Part shown: in pieces, positions 31,901-45,500 of the stretch
Layout: every line of letters starts with the position of its first letter
Position numbering within the stretch: the stretch's first letter is position 1
Assembly (NCBI GenBank): GCA_024516155.1
Contig: JAJJXM010000049.1
Location: 62,001-126,000 of the forward strand
Length of the DNA: 64,000 nucleotides
Direction of reading: 5' to 3'
Source of the DNA: Pyronema omphalodes
Taxonomy: Eukaryota; Ascomycota; Pezizomycetes; Pezizales; Pyronemataceae
The notes under the pieces: generated by a model
Told to the model about the DNA's origin: nothing
The model's database searches: none
What the model saw: only the letters and a program-made list of their open reading frames with translations
Position numbers and translations under genes: made by a program

Positions 31901-34451
31901 AATGGGGATTGATCTTTAGTTTCCAATTAACCATAGTGATGAGTTCTTAAGGGTTCGCTTGTAGTCTTATAGAGGACCTGGCGTTAATTATTATACCCGG
32001 GGATTGGGGGCGGGGACTGCAAGTTCGTAGGTTGAATCATACATATACCGAGGGTTATTATACATACATGCATCGTATTCTTTTTATGAAAGTTGCCCTG
32101 CTTATGCTTGTGTTTTTTGCTTTTGCTTTGATTATCACTACACACTACCTTTGCTTCAATTTTGCGTTGTTTTTATTTCTTTATGTATGCATCTATTCAT
32201 CTACCTATCCATCAACCTCCTATGTAGCATCCCCAAAAATTCATTGCGTTCAATGGTACGAAATTTCAATCTCGCCTTGATGGATCATAGTAACATCCCC
32301 TAGCTCACGGGGCTTCGGATTTTCGGTTTCCAGCGAAAAGGTAACTAAAGTTAACGAGAACTAGTTAACCCAAGGATATGGATTAAGTTTTATTAGTTCG
32401 GATATCATTGGACGGTCTTGACTTCCAGGTATCGAGATCGCGCGCGCGGCGTGTCCGTCACCATGGCCCACGGAGAATTGCCGGGCGAGTGGGCCGATGG
32501 TTACTTAGTACCATAGCCCCGTATACTTAGCACTATCCATAGCTTCATAGCTTCATGGCACCCTTTACTTAACACCATAGCTCCATCCACGGCCATGGTT
32601 AGACAAAATGACATTCGCTTACCCTTGAAGTTGTCAGTATAGCCCATAAGTCAATAAGAAATCGCTAAAGTTATCTATATCTGTAAGTAATTTTAGTGTG
32701 TTCTCTAGATTCTACATCGTAACATGAACATGTCTCCTTTTAGTAACTTAGATACAGACTAATGGTCCTGAGGAAAACGTTGGCCCTGCTACCTGATATG
32801 TAGATATGTAGATAGACATACGATGGACAGATGATGGACATAGCTTGCTACTGTAGCTAGCTGTCATCCTTAACGATAGTACCATATTTAATCCTACACC
32901 TCTAGCTATAGCTCTCAATAATAGCTTTACTATAGGTAAGGTATTCCAATTTCCGGAATCCGGGTCGACTTTCTTGAACCTTCAATTCAATGGCGGGGGG
33001 TGGTTGGAACTTAAAAATCTTAGCTAGGTGGATCCTACTACTCTACTACTCTACTAGTTAGCTAGCACATCCTATCTCTAATATTGTCTGTCTGCCTTGT
33101 GGATTATTCCTTTGTTCTTTTTGACATGAAGATAGTGATGCTTATAATAACTTACTATAGCTTTGCTGCAAACTGTAGACTGCAGTGGTTCCAATCGATT
33201 GCTGCTGGGAGCAGTCGTTGGCTGGCTTTGGGTTTTAATTGGTTTTCAGGTACCTTAGATCGAGGCTTTACTACATACCTTAGTAGATAAACTTTTGACA
33301 ATCGAAGCAAACCAAAGCAAAGCAAGGTGATAAAGTAGTAGTGTCATCTCCGGTTGTATCGGAATATCATCATGTTATCATGTTATCAATATGAACGCAG
33401 TCACCAGTGTAAAAGCATCCCCTCTCCCTTATTTACTCACCATGAAATCCAATGGTTCGTTATGTACCCCATGATGTTATGATATATCTAATGATTGATG
33501 ATATATCTGAGCACCAACCACATCGTAGATTATATATTACTTTCAGAAAAAACGAAAGGCAAACAAAGGGCAAACAAAAGAAAGATTGAAATTATTAATC
33601 TCGCGCACTTGTTGATCTAGTACTGGTTTCGTCGACGTTCTATATATTCTTTGATTTTGGAGTCATGCGGAGTGTGTCTGTTTATGCTTGGTTGTGGAGG
33701 TTTCGTTATATTGATGAGTTAATATGTTTTTGGAGTTTTTTGCGTCCAGATGTGAGGTGTGATTTGAGTTGCGTTTAGGTTAACTCGTAGATTTTTAGTT
33801 ATTTCGCTAGTAGCAGGATAGTAATAATTGTGTAAAGAGCAATCGGGCATATCAGTCAGGAAGAAGAAAGAAACTTCGAAGGGGAGGCTTGATTCTATTT
33901 ACCTACACATATCTCCGCACCAGAGACAAAACCCCATCCAAACTTTAGTATGTCAGTGTTAAGGCGCTATGAAGTGCATTAAAAGGGTTCGCATCTGAAT
34001 TTGAAAAAGCTCATCTATTGTAGCTTCATCAATATCAGCTATCATGTCAGCTATCATGTCCTATAAAATCGTATACATAGCACCGTTAAGCTTGAGACGT
34101 GGAGACGTAACTATATATGTATAAACTAAGCATACATACATTCTAATTCATCAAGCCTCATAAAATAGTAGTACCATACATACAAAGCATACAAAATGCT
34201 ACGTATAATCCTAAATAAAACACGCCGTTTGTAATGATCATTTATAGTGTCATGATATCTTGCCAGGCTGCCAGTATTTCTATTGTAATACTGTAATATT
34301 ATCTTTATATGGGTTCGGGTCCGGGTAGAGTTTACATGGTTTGTATCTGGGATTTTTTATCTGTGTAAAAAGATATGTAAGTATTCATCAAACATGATTA
34401 ACCATGTTCAGAATTCCTTTGGAAAAACGCCTTGCTATACATAAGATTACT
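28948..34451. other. Long AT-rich intergenic region upstream of the regulator
   Basis: About 5.5 kb with only short ORFs of no recognisable family. It contains the regulator's promoter, a six-copy 9-bp repeat (30066-30119), GAT-rich sequence near 30419-30475, a GC-richer patch around 31190-31440, and degenerate CAAGGGCA-like repeats at 31445-31545. No RNA gene was recognised by eye. Confidence 0.6.
30066..30119. repeat. 9-bp tandem repeat, six degenerate copies
   Basis: Units like CTTGTAGAC drifting to TTTGCAGAC occur six times in a row. The array is in a short ORF (Val-Asp-Leu / Ala-Asp-Phe repeats) that I regard as chance. Confidence 0.8.
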
Positions 34452-34650
34452 GGAGGACTTCCCATCGCTCTATTCGGGGCGGATAGAACAAACCCATCTT
34501 CATCTATTCGATAGCAATAGAAAATCTGAATAGACAGGGGGGTACGGACCCCCGTCTATCCTAGTGCTCTATTCGCGTTCTATAGAAAATATTTTTTTGT
34601 GGTGAAATGGACTCTCACGTCCGTTGCTATAGAGCGATGGGAAGTCCTCC
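34452..34650. mobile_element. MITE-like foldback element with 22-bp perfect terminal inverted repeats
   Basis: GGAGGACTTCCCATCGCTCT plus AT at 34452-34473 is the exact reverse complement of 34629-34650. The element is 199 bp with no coding capacity. A 3-bp ACT flanks both ends (34449-34451 and 34651-34653), a possible target duplication. Near the centre a second hairpin, around 34531-34559, pairs TAGACAGGGGG with CCCCCGTCTA with one bulge. Superfamily cannot be assigned. Confidence 0.75.
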
Positions 34651-34653
34651 ACT

Positions 34654-37600
34654 ACATACATTTTTAGAATAAGAATATAAGAATACATAGAAGACAAAAC
34701 TACGAACTGATATATTGTCCACCCGGAATTACTGTGTTGATAGATTAAAAATAAGAAGAAATGGTATATCTGTATATATTTACGTATGTATGATTCCTCT
34801 CCAGCATCCATAACGCTTTCCATGGCGTTTGTTTATTGAAAGCTGAACTGACATCATCACATATCAGTTAACTCATGGTTCCGTATTCAAGTACTATACT
34901 TTCAAGCCAGCGCATTTTGATGGAGTCAGTTTCATAGCAGATGAGTACGTCTATGCTAAGTTCTTCGTATCTAGCAAATAACCCGAATCATCCCCTCTTC
35001 TAGCCTAGCATTTTCTGAGTCATGGTATGATATAGATATCTTTTCTTTGCCGCGGCGTTATTAAATATATTCAGATATCCCGCACGTGAGTTGTTGAATA
35101 AATGATGAGAAAATTGCGATATGGATGCATTTAAAGATCGAACGCTGTTTTATATATACAAGTGGGATTATATCGTTTCATCGTTGTATTGTATTGGGTA
35201 CTGCATCTTGAAATCCATATTATCAATGAAGAAGGTGTCGAAGGTCACGAGAGAAAAGAGCGAGCGTGAGAGAAAAGTGGAGGTGGAATGCGTGTGTATG
35301 ATTGTGAGTGAGGATCTATCTGCTAGCTAAACAAGCAGGGCATATAGCCATCAACACAATCCATTCTCCACCTAGGCGCTAAGGCCTTAGGCGAACTTCA
35401 ACAGAAAGTACGCAGAGCTATAAGTTAGTATCTATGATAAATTTATGAATGGTGTTCTATGTATTTTAGCCTTATCAGTGATTGTAACTAAGCTGGGAAA
35501 TCAATGGAGTGGGTTACTGGCCAATTAATTCAAATATAGGAAAATCAGGTGGATATGAGGGATGGAAATTATAAGGTGCAAAGATATGAGAATGAAGCAC
35601 GATTATTAGTTACCACAATTTGAAAACCTCTGTAGATATGCATAGTTATTTTATGTCATTTGTTTATTTATTTCTTTATTCATACGCTGAACGAAGCTTG
35701 AAAGGCTAATGCGGGAAGGAATCCAAATTTCGTCCTCATAGTTTCAGCCGTCTGTTTAGGCCCCCTAACTCCTTGCGCCCATACAACCTGCTTTATCAAG
35801 GAAATGAAGCGTAAAAGAAAACAAAATCTAGTTGTAAAGATATCTTATGTTATTCCTGCCAAGGCGATGAATAAGCATCTAGCTGACAGAATGATATTTC
35901 ATGATTCGGACTTGGCAATGCGCCTTGTTTCTCTGAAAGGTCCATAGATTGCTGTCCTCTATACTGTACCTTTCCTTTACCTCAACCGTCGGTTATTAGA
36001 GTCCAAAACCGTTTCCTTGGGGTACCGAATTCGTCAAAGCCAGTATGTATCGGGATGATCACCGTTTGCAATAAATCAACAATACCCGGTTATGAACGTT
36101 AGATATTGCGATCATATCCCTATTCCCAGTTACCCGAGAGTTTTTCAGTCGTGCTATATAGATATGCATTGCAGCTCATCTGAAACTTACATTGCACCTC
36201 GTAAATACCGACATGCAAACTGCAGGTAATTAAAAAAGCGTGAACCCCCACGGATGCGGAATTTTGCGTAACAATATTCACTTTGTGCCGTTAGTTCTTT
36301 GATTCGCCGATTCCTACAGGCCTCAAAGGTAGGTCTAACCGTTCTGTAAAGTATGTTTTTGCACGAGGGCAACCGCAGATGTGATTTATAATAAGACTCT
36401 GGAGTACGAAAGTATTTTGGTTTCGTAATTGTAATACTACGATTGTACGTATCTACAATTTTGGTTACAGAGATTTGGTATCATCAGTTCCCGGAGAAGA
36501 GGAACAGTGAGATGGTGGAACACAAATGTTGCGTGAGATTTCGTCATAGAACGTTTCGTATATTCCTGATGACGCTTAGAAATTACACTGTGGATAATCA
36601 TATCTTTCTCCATTCTTGCCAAATGAAGAAGGCCAAGTTGAAGGCGGTTTGGTACTAATAGATTCTCCTGAAGACTATACACAATTATCTTGCCTTCAAA
36701 ATTTCCCCGGTTTATCTCAGATGACAAATACATGTATCCGGGTTCAACCCGTGGTAGAATACAGAGGATGCTAGAAGATTGATCATCGTACGAAGCCAAA
36801 CTAGCCGGTATCCCAATTCAGACGTGGATGTACAAAACAGTCCAATTAAACTCCCGCTCAAGATATTGGATGACAGCGGCACCACATCCTTAGATATAGT
36901 GTGACAAGTTAATCGTAATTTGAATTCTAATCTTTCGGTCTCGGGGATCTGTGCCTCGGCCCCTATGTTTCGCCGTCACGTGGGTGCAGAGAACGAATAT
37001 CTCGCTGTGACTGAGACAGGTGACTTTTGGTGAACCTTCGCCTTGATATCAGATATCGAAATGCTGCGGGCACAATCGGGACTTGTACTTCTTAATATAC
37101 ACTATTGTAAGTGATAACCTTTGCCTGTATCTGCTTCTATCTTGCAAACTGCATGATAAAAATAACAACAGAATCTCGAAATGGTAACAAAGATTATTCC
37201 AGCATCAGTGAAAATTTTGGTTGAGTTGCTGGGAATGTCAATACAAAGACTACGGCAGAGACTAATTGCGGACAACTGGTTGATGGCATGAAACTCTGCT
37301 AGGTTCCTCAGTATCCCGCCATAAACAGGAGGACCACGTGCTGCACAAATTACAATGTACAGGCCCGAGATATGTAATGTAAATTGTGCACAGAGATACC
37401 TTCCGGTTGGATCATTACAAAATGCATTTCACTATTGCTGTTTCAAAAAATTCTCAAATCCCCGAATGTTACTGCAAATATGTCTAAGGCAGACGAGGCC
37501 CCTATCCATGCTATCTGTACTAGCTGAGCTCATTCAAAAACGGGGCGGAATTTACGGTTGAAAGCATAAAGCCACCAAGAGCAAACAAGCGTTGTGGTTG

Positions 37601-40600
37601 ATTTTGAATTTTTATGTACAGATTCGAGAGTTAGTTAGGGTTGATAGAATGCCTTTCCATGCACGGTCGGAGAAACTAAATGTGCATTCTTATGTCGGAA
37701 GCCGCTGCATTAGATTTTTCCGATCTGATCACCCCCAGAACATCTTATTATGCATTTGAATCCCCAACGGGCCTATGTATTTTGTCACTAGTAATGTCCG
37801 GACATTTTTCAGCGATAGAAATTTTTGTACAATCAGGGTAATTCGCATTATATCACAGGATGGACTATGTTGACATGGTTATACAATAAAACTGGGTTGA
37901 TGTGTATTTCCCAATATGCAGTTGTCTTGGCGTGAGGTCAGGTGTATGCAAATGAGCCTTCGTTTCAAACAGCGTCAGATGGTCCTTTAGACCCCATCAT
38001 TATCCATCATCCTCCATCATCCTCCACACTTCACTCAGCGACCCTCTTGCACCGCGAAGAAACACTTTGCGCTCCTAGGTCGAAGGAATTGAAGATAAGA
38101 TAAGCCGCACTATCCGTATCTAACCTGATTGATGGGCAGTGCAGATAATGACTATTTCTCCATAGATCTGCCTACATATATTGGCGGGGTATATCCAACC
38201 GATATTCGTCACAAAGGCTTCGACATATGAGTAACATCTTAGGTTCTAGCACCTTCATGTTGCACATTCCACGTTCCTTTCTTATCGACCGCATCGTGTT
38301 GTACAATTTCCCTACCCTTGAACATGGACTCACCTTCTTACACCTGGCGGAATGTTGCACTGCTACTATCCAAATCAAGCGGAGGTTCACGACGGGGTCT
38401 TTAATATTTTCCAGTTAGACGTTGCCTTGTCCTGGACCCCACTGTAATTGTTAACACAATTCTCTTCCTATGCAAGACCTGGAACAATACCCGGAATGTT
38501 TCGTGCTTCCATATGCACATACAACCAATTTTCGATATAATTGGCCCCCATTATGTTATTATCACCTTGACTATGGGGGCTGTTTACCCCACAATATCAT
38601 ATTTACGCCACGCGATGTATCGTTACATACATTTATACCCTTGGATATTCCTCCAGATCCTGCAAGGCTGATCATTGTCTTCAATCTTTATGAATTCATG
38701 CACAGTATGTGCATTTGCGGTAAGTACGGGCACTTTTGGTTTAACCTCTTTGTGACAGGGACGTTTTCATCGTCTTTGGTCTAGTTTCCGGAGAATCGAT
38801 ACAGTGATCTGCTTTTAATTCTTTTGCAGCTTGGAAGTGTCCATGGGACATGCAGAAGCTTGGGCTGTATGTTGATACGGGATACCTCAATTGGACCGAC
38901 ACAGAAACGCACTTTTGGCCTGTAGCGATTAGAAAGCTTAACTCGCCTAGAAGACGCCGCCAGACTGCGGCTATCTCAAATACAAAGGCGAGCAAATCAA
39001 AGTGGAGGTGCTAGCTTCGGCTGCGGAAGTCTCAATTACCGCAGTGCGCAGTATCTCGCACACCTCTCAACAAAGCGGGGAGGCCGTTGGCAACTTCGAA
39101 AAATTATTATTATTATTTAACTATTTGAATTTTAGCGGCCGAGCTAGATACTCATCTAGCTTCCCTGAACAAGGATTAGTGATCCGGTCTTTTGGACTGG
39201 CGCGTCGTGAGCGTCATGTCTAAGAAAATTGGCCTGACTAGTTGGTTGGTTGAAAGAGGAAGATTTGCATGTGACACTGAGTTAACGAAGATACAGCAGA
39301 GAAAGACCGCAAGCTACCACGACCAGTCCTCAACAACTTTCCCGCAAGCCTCAGCAAGCCGAATTTAGGCCGTGTGAGCGATGGAACACGTTGTCTAGGC
39401 CCCATCTCAGGAGATTATTCTTCAGCCAGTATTTGGGGACCTGACGGCTGCACAAGCTTGCCGTGTAGAGATGTCTATTCGATCCCAAAGGCACCCGGGA
39501 AGTTAAAGAAGTTGTTTGCGGAACTGCTCCGGGTTGTACTGTTCATGTACCCGGGATCTGAAAGCAGCAAAAGGAGTAGCGGCTTTCGGATAGATTGGGG
39601 GCGAGGCATCCTTCTGGCTATGTAGCCGAGTCGCACAATATACGGGTTCTCGTGATAGTTGTTGGACGTGTGTCTGTGTGCAGTCTCTTCAGTATCACCC
39701 ACTTCTCACTCGGCGACCAGGCTGTAGTACCACACAGGCTGTCACTGTAGGAACGAATTTTGGCTGCTGCTCATCAGGTATCAAACAGCCATCTCCGTCA
39801 GGCGCCATGAGTAGTTCCACCCGGCCTTTCACCGTCCTCGCCTCCTCCGTCATCGGCTAAACCTCCTCCAGCTTCTCTTCGACTGTGCTTCACGATCTTC
39901 CTCCAACACCTCCACTCATTCGCGATTTAGCACTACATACCCAGCTTGCTCCTGTGACTTATGCAGATGCGCCATCGAAAATTCATGTAAGCCCCGCCAC
40001 CTACTGCTCCGGGAACGCTCGGCCTTTTGGTGTAATCGGGGTAGGTGACAGTCGACGGCGGTTGGCGATGTCTCGCGAGGAGGATGGTCACACATCCCCA
40101 CCCAACCACAAAGACTTGCATTCTCATCTCGAGGTGCAAGATCCCGAATATTGTTCAGCAGCACCGAGATTGCGGAGCGCATCAAAGGCGAACTACCAAT
40201 ACCTGGCGTTACTGAACAACATTTGTCTCGGATGCTCATTTGGGCGAAGCAGGACTTCGTTGAACAGGTGCGCGGGAAAATTGAGGATAGCGTCCTAATT
40301 GGGCCGCGCGCACGAAATCAAGCGGTCTGGACATGGAGCTATTAAACGAAGCTTGCCCGCCCCAGCACCCTGATGAGAGAAAAAAATTTCGTTGATATCG
40401 AGCTTAAGGGATAAGCCTCGCTTGCATCTTTTCTTATAACCTTAAAGTCTCGCTCCTCCCGCTTCGCTGCCCCGGATCCTTCGTTCTCGTCATCCGGAAG
40501 TCTAGCGAAACGGTTACTTCAGTTCTTCGAGCGATATTCCAGTCCACTTCTGTCGGCCCAGATCACTCCCGGACAACAGCATCTCAGGCACCATCGCGCT

Positions 40601-40704
40601 ACGATAGCACCAGTCTGCAGTATTCCGACAGAACGTTAAGGCTTGGAAGCAACAAAATCTACAAGTAACCACCAGCGACGACCGTCGAGACAAACGCATC
40701 CACA
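34654..40704. other. Long intergenic region with possible coding relic at 39.3-40.35 kb
   Basis: About 6 kb with no gene I can support. The part to about 38 kb is AT-rich. Between about 39.3 and 40.35 kb the sequence is richer in GC and several short ORFs look protein-like, notably 40151-40345 (+) with GELPIPGVTEQHLSRML, but frames shift and stops intervene and I recognise no family. The final 300 bp form the permease promoter and leader. Confidence 0.5.
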
Positions 40705-42546
40705 ATGCTGGAAGACCCATCACCATCGGCGTCCAACATGGAGATCGATAAGGACAAGAAGAAGCAGCAGCAGCTTGCCACGAGTGGAGAGTTGTTCGTG
40801 GACCCGGACAATGCGTCTATTGACGTCGACGCTGCAAAGTTGGCAGGTGTGTATTCCCAAGCTCCCTGCAATGCCCCACTCTCGTGCGCAAGACTATTGG
40901 AAGAAGTTTCAGCATGGGTGGATCTCCCATCTATCAACCGGAAGTTTGCGCGCGATGAAGAAATAGTAAAAATTTGCTGACATATGGCGTCGAAATTTTG
41001 TAGAGATGGGTTACACCCAGGACCTAGAACGTAATTTCAGCAAATGGTCTCTACTTGGTATCTGTTTTGCGCTCACCAACTCCTGGTTCGGAATTTCGGC
41101 GTCTCTCGTTACTGGTATCAACTCCGGAGGTCCCATCGTAACAGTATACGGAATTATCATCGTAACCCTCATCAACGGATGTGTCGCGGTATCTTTGGCC
41201 GAGCTGATTTCAGCTTTCCCAAACTCTGGAGGACAATACTTCTGGGCGAGTGTTTTAGCGTCTGATGAATGGTGCGACTTTTTGGCATACTTGACTGGTT
41301 TCGTTGGCTATGCTGGAAGTATCTTCACCTGTGCAAGTGTCGCGTTATCAATTGGAACGTCGTTGATGGGAATGATCCAGCTGAATCGTCCTGAGTTGTA
41401 AGAGCCTCATACTCGACGACTAGTAATCATTATCTGAACCACCTGCTAACCAATCATCTTTAATCTAGAGAAATTACTCGCTGGATGGTTGTAGTCGCAT
41501 ACCAGATTTTCAACTTTATTGCCTACATTTTCAACTGCTATGGAAAGTCTCTTCCAGCAGTTGCGAGCTTCTTCCTCTATGTTTCGCTCGTCTCATTCGT
41601 TACCATCACCATTGCTGTCCTCGCCAAGTCCAGCCCTAAGCAGAGCCCCAAGTTTGTTTTCGCCACCTTTGTCAACAATACTGGTTGGGAGAGCAACTTC
41701 ATCGCCTTCATTGTCGGTCTTATTAACCCCAACTGGTCTTTCTCATGCCTTGACTCCGCTACCCACCTTGCGGAGGAGGTTCCTTCACCCGAGCGCAACA
41801 TTCCTTTCGCTATCATCGGTACCATCGCTATTGGTTTCTTTACTTCTTTCATTTACTCCATTTCCATGTTCTTTGCCATCAACGACTTGGAGCGCCTTGT
41901 CAATACCCCCACCTGGACTCCCATTCTCGAGTTGTACTACCAGGCTACCGGTTCCATTCCTGGTGCTACTTTTATGGAGTTCTTGATTTGCTTCACTGGT
42001 CTCGGATGCCAGATTGCATGCCACACCTGGCAGGCACGCTTGTGCTGGTCCTTTGCCCGTGACCGTGGTCTTCCCGGCTCTTCTCTGTGGGCAAAGGTTG
42101 ATCCCCGTCTTGGAATCCCCTGGAACGCTCACACCATGTCCTGCATCGTCGTTGGTGTCCTCGGACTCCTCTACTTGGGATCCGCCACTGCTTTCAACTC
42201 TATGGTCACCGCTTGTATCGTCTTGTTGTACATCTCTTACGCCATCCCTGTTATCTTGCTTCTCAAGAAGGGCCGTGACAACATTCCCCATGGTCCTTTC
42301 TGGATGGGTCATTTTGGTCACTTCTGTAACTACGTCTTGCTTGCCTGGACTGCGTTTACTTTGGTTATGTACTCGTTCCCTTACGCCCAGCCTGTCACTA
42401 CCGGCAACATGAACTACGTCTCAGCAGTCTACTTTGTAGTGTTCGCCATTATTTTGGTCTACTGGGTTGTCCGTGGAAAGAAGACTTTCCGTGGACGTGA
42501 GGAGAGAGAAGGTAACAGTAATGCGATTTTGGGTGTGAGAAGCTAA
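40705..42546 (+). CDS. Amino-acid/choline-type permease (APC superfamily, Hnm1/Uga4-like)
   Basis: Plasma-membrane transporter of amino acids, GABA or choline-like amines. Exons 40705-40846, 41004-41397 and 41469-42546 give 537 residues with consistent phases. The hydrophilic N-terminus precedes about 12 hydrophobic segments. Family signatures include GYTQDLERNFSKWSLLGICF before the first segment, the loop FPNSGGQYFWA, LDSATHLAEEVPSPERNIP in the central loop, and WSFARDRGLPGS further on. Alternative start at Met 12 (40738). A leader of at least 150 bp, CT-rich, lies upstream. Codon use in exon 3 is strongly biased to C/G-ending triplets, suggesting good expression. It lies 12 kb from the regulator on the other strand, so a shared pathway is possible but not shown. 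Confidence 0.9.
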
Positions 42547-45500
42547 TCCGATGTGTTGCGATTGAAAGAGGCGTCTGCGAAGTAATACGTCCGTCTGGTT
42601 TTTCGTCTGCATTTTTCGTCTACGTTTTGCTTTGCCTACCTTGACAGCAATTACGACGGTGTGTGTATTTTGCATTGTGTTTCATATTTGCATGATTGCA
42701 AAATAAGTCGGTGCGGGTTTTTGTTTTGATTATGAGTTTATGCATTGCGCTTTTCTTTTGTTTTGGATTTTTCTTCGGCAATCTGTTTTTTTCTTTTCTT
42801 TTTGGATATCCTTTTGGACGGTTTGGGGGTTTTTGGTTACGGAAAAGTGGAGAGAAGTATCGGAATATTGGAATTCTGGAATTTGTCCATGTCTTTCTTT
42901 TTTTTTTCATATGTATATACCCTGTCTGGTTGTGGTTTTGCATGGAGTGTACAAATGGTGTAAACGAATACCCTGGTGTGTTGTATTGAAAATTCAAATT
43001 GGACTCCACATAACGTCCGTTTTTTCCACAATAAGCCTCATATCGACACACATGGCATCGGTGACACCGTATCGATGCACATCATGAATCTTCTGACTCA
43101 ATTAACCTCAAAGCAAAAACAAAAACAACATTCCACATTCCACATAAAACTTACCCAAGAACGTGACATGCCATGATATGCACGTGTAATCCTCAATTGG
43201 ATACCCAATACCCAATACCCACTCTACTTCACTTCATTAGCGTTTAACTTAAAACTTACATGCAAGACATAACTATAACAAGCGCCCCGAAAATTCGACC
43301 GATGCTAATTGACCAATGACGTCTTCAATACATCTCCAATACATATGTACACTGCAAAACCAAAATATGTAATGTTGATCATAGGTTTATATGAACTGCA
43401 GATAGATAACATCCGCAAGACTTAAGCTTCAGCTGAAATAAAATAGTCCCCACGATATTCCATAGCACCGGATCTTCTCCCCAAAATATACAATGGCACC
43501 GGATCTTGAGGACTTAAACTATATACAAGATTTAACTTGCTGATTCTGATCTATGTGAACCAGTAAGGACAATGACGTTCGACACAGATCAAGTTTTGAA
43601 GTGTAAAGCGGATTTGATCCTTCTGAGGCTGCTGTGGTGGTTGGGTAGGATGTGATGTATCTACTATACTTTGTTTATCACAGTACCCTGTTTATGTAAC
43701 CCTATACTATAACCCTGTTGGAAATCAATCGTTAAAAGCTTGAAATTAGCTACATGTAACATAGCTACGTAGTTATATACCGTAGGATCAAACGCTACGG
43801 CATATATTGGTAATTGTGCATCATAACCATGACGTTGATCATGTAGTCCCGGAGGAAACCCGCAGTAGTGGTAGTGGTAGTGGTAGTGGGAAACCCGTCT
43901 CGCTGGAACATATGTATTGGTAAGACATGGGATTAAGATACTTTTTGGCTTTAGGGTTTCGGATCATATTTAGCGATCGGGTTGGGTTGGGTTGGGTTGG
44001 ATTGGCCATGGTGCCAGGTCCTTGGAACGTGGGCGAACTATAGGAATAGTTATGGGTGAAATTGTTAGTGCTAGATAGATGGTGGATAGATAATCATCCG
44101 GGGGCAGTTAAATAAGGTTTTTGCAAACACGTATATACTATTGTAAAGTTGGTTGAAAATTTGACCAATTCACGATTAATCTTGTGGTTTGTTGTTTTAT
44201 TCATTGGCTGATCAGATAAGGTTGGTATTTTGAGGCGTGGATATGGGAATATAAAATGATTACAAGGAACTTGTTTAGTCACAGTAGCTGATTCGGATGT
44301 TGTCGAAAATCGCCACCCCGTTCACTTACTCTTTCACACAGTATCTATTACGCTACCGTTTTTTTTTTTATCGCAGCTGGTCCGCAAGCTGGCTGCTGAG
44401 CTTCTGAGGATCATCATATCTCAGTTCAGCTCAATCTCATGTTTACCAGCACCATCCACCGCCACTAATTAAAGTTGACCGAGATACATACCTCCGGGTC
44501 AATGTTTATTTACGTATAAGCCGAAGAATCAAATGCAGGGCCTCACAAGGTTCCTATGGTGGGGTTCACACGTGGATATTTAGCGAGGTTCTTAGTCCTC
44601 CGGTCGTAGGCCGGCGCATAATGACGTCGTTTTTGTCTTGGAATCGAAAATTCTTCAGCAGATATCGTGAGACTTGAGCTAGTTTACCAATGGCTCTCGT
44701 CTATCACGCTCCGTTGAATCGCTACGGGATTTGGGAGAAGACTTGCGTATACAGATACATAGACTAGGAAGCATCATTGTCTCGGGTATAGATAAGAGGA
44801 CGGCGGACCGCAACTATGCGCTGTACGCTTCATCATAGAGAATCGTCGGTTTCAGTTCAGCTGGAGAGGCATCTTAACTATCATAGTTCAAGGTTTAGCA
44901 GACTTTCTTCATAAGTTTTGAAGAACTGTGGTTGTAAATGAAGAGAGAGAAATGTGATTTTGTATGAAACAACTCTTCATCCCCGTAGGGTTCATGGCTG
45001 CGAAGTACGAAGGCTTCATCAGGGCAGAAACCGCAACGCCAAACTGTAGAAGCACAACAAAAGATCCTAACTGACAAAAAACGTGGGAGGAACAACCCAA
45101 CCCAATCTCTCATCGGTCCTTACAAGGCTGCAGAAAGAAATGCAGCATCTCGGCCAACCGAACTGCATCAACCGAATCGGATCCCCCTCCGCAGGTGCAT
45201 AAAACAACGCCGTTTGTCTCGGCAACATGTTTTCGGCGTGCGGGGTAAAATAAGCTTTTCGGTTGTGCAGCGTTTTTCTTCGGCGCTTTTTGGTTCGGGT
45301 TTGATGGTTTTGATGGGTTGCCCGGGCCCCGGTGCGTAGAGATGCGGGGTAACGAGGAAAAAAAACTTACACCAAAACGATTTTAGATGGATAGACCGTA
45401 ACCGTTAGCAGCGGTACAAGTTCTAAGTTTCAAGTTCCGAAGCCTGGTTGATCTATTTCTGAACCAATCGTGAAGCTCTTCGCATAGACTCGTTACTATA

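Noticed and set aside
36721..36760. Possible tRNA B-box (GGGTTCAACCC)
   Set aside because: No T-stem pairing in the right register and no A-box or acceptor stem upstream.
36437..36799. 120-codon minus-strand ORF in the gene desert
   Set aside because: No recognisable motif, no splice partners, and codon use like the surrounding AT-rich DNA; kept as noncoding.
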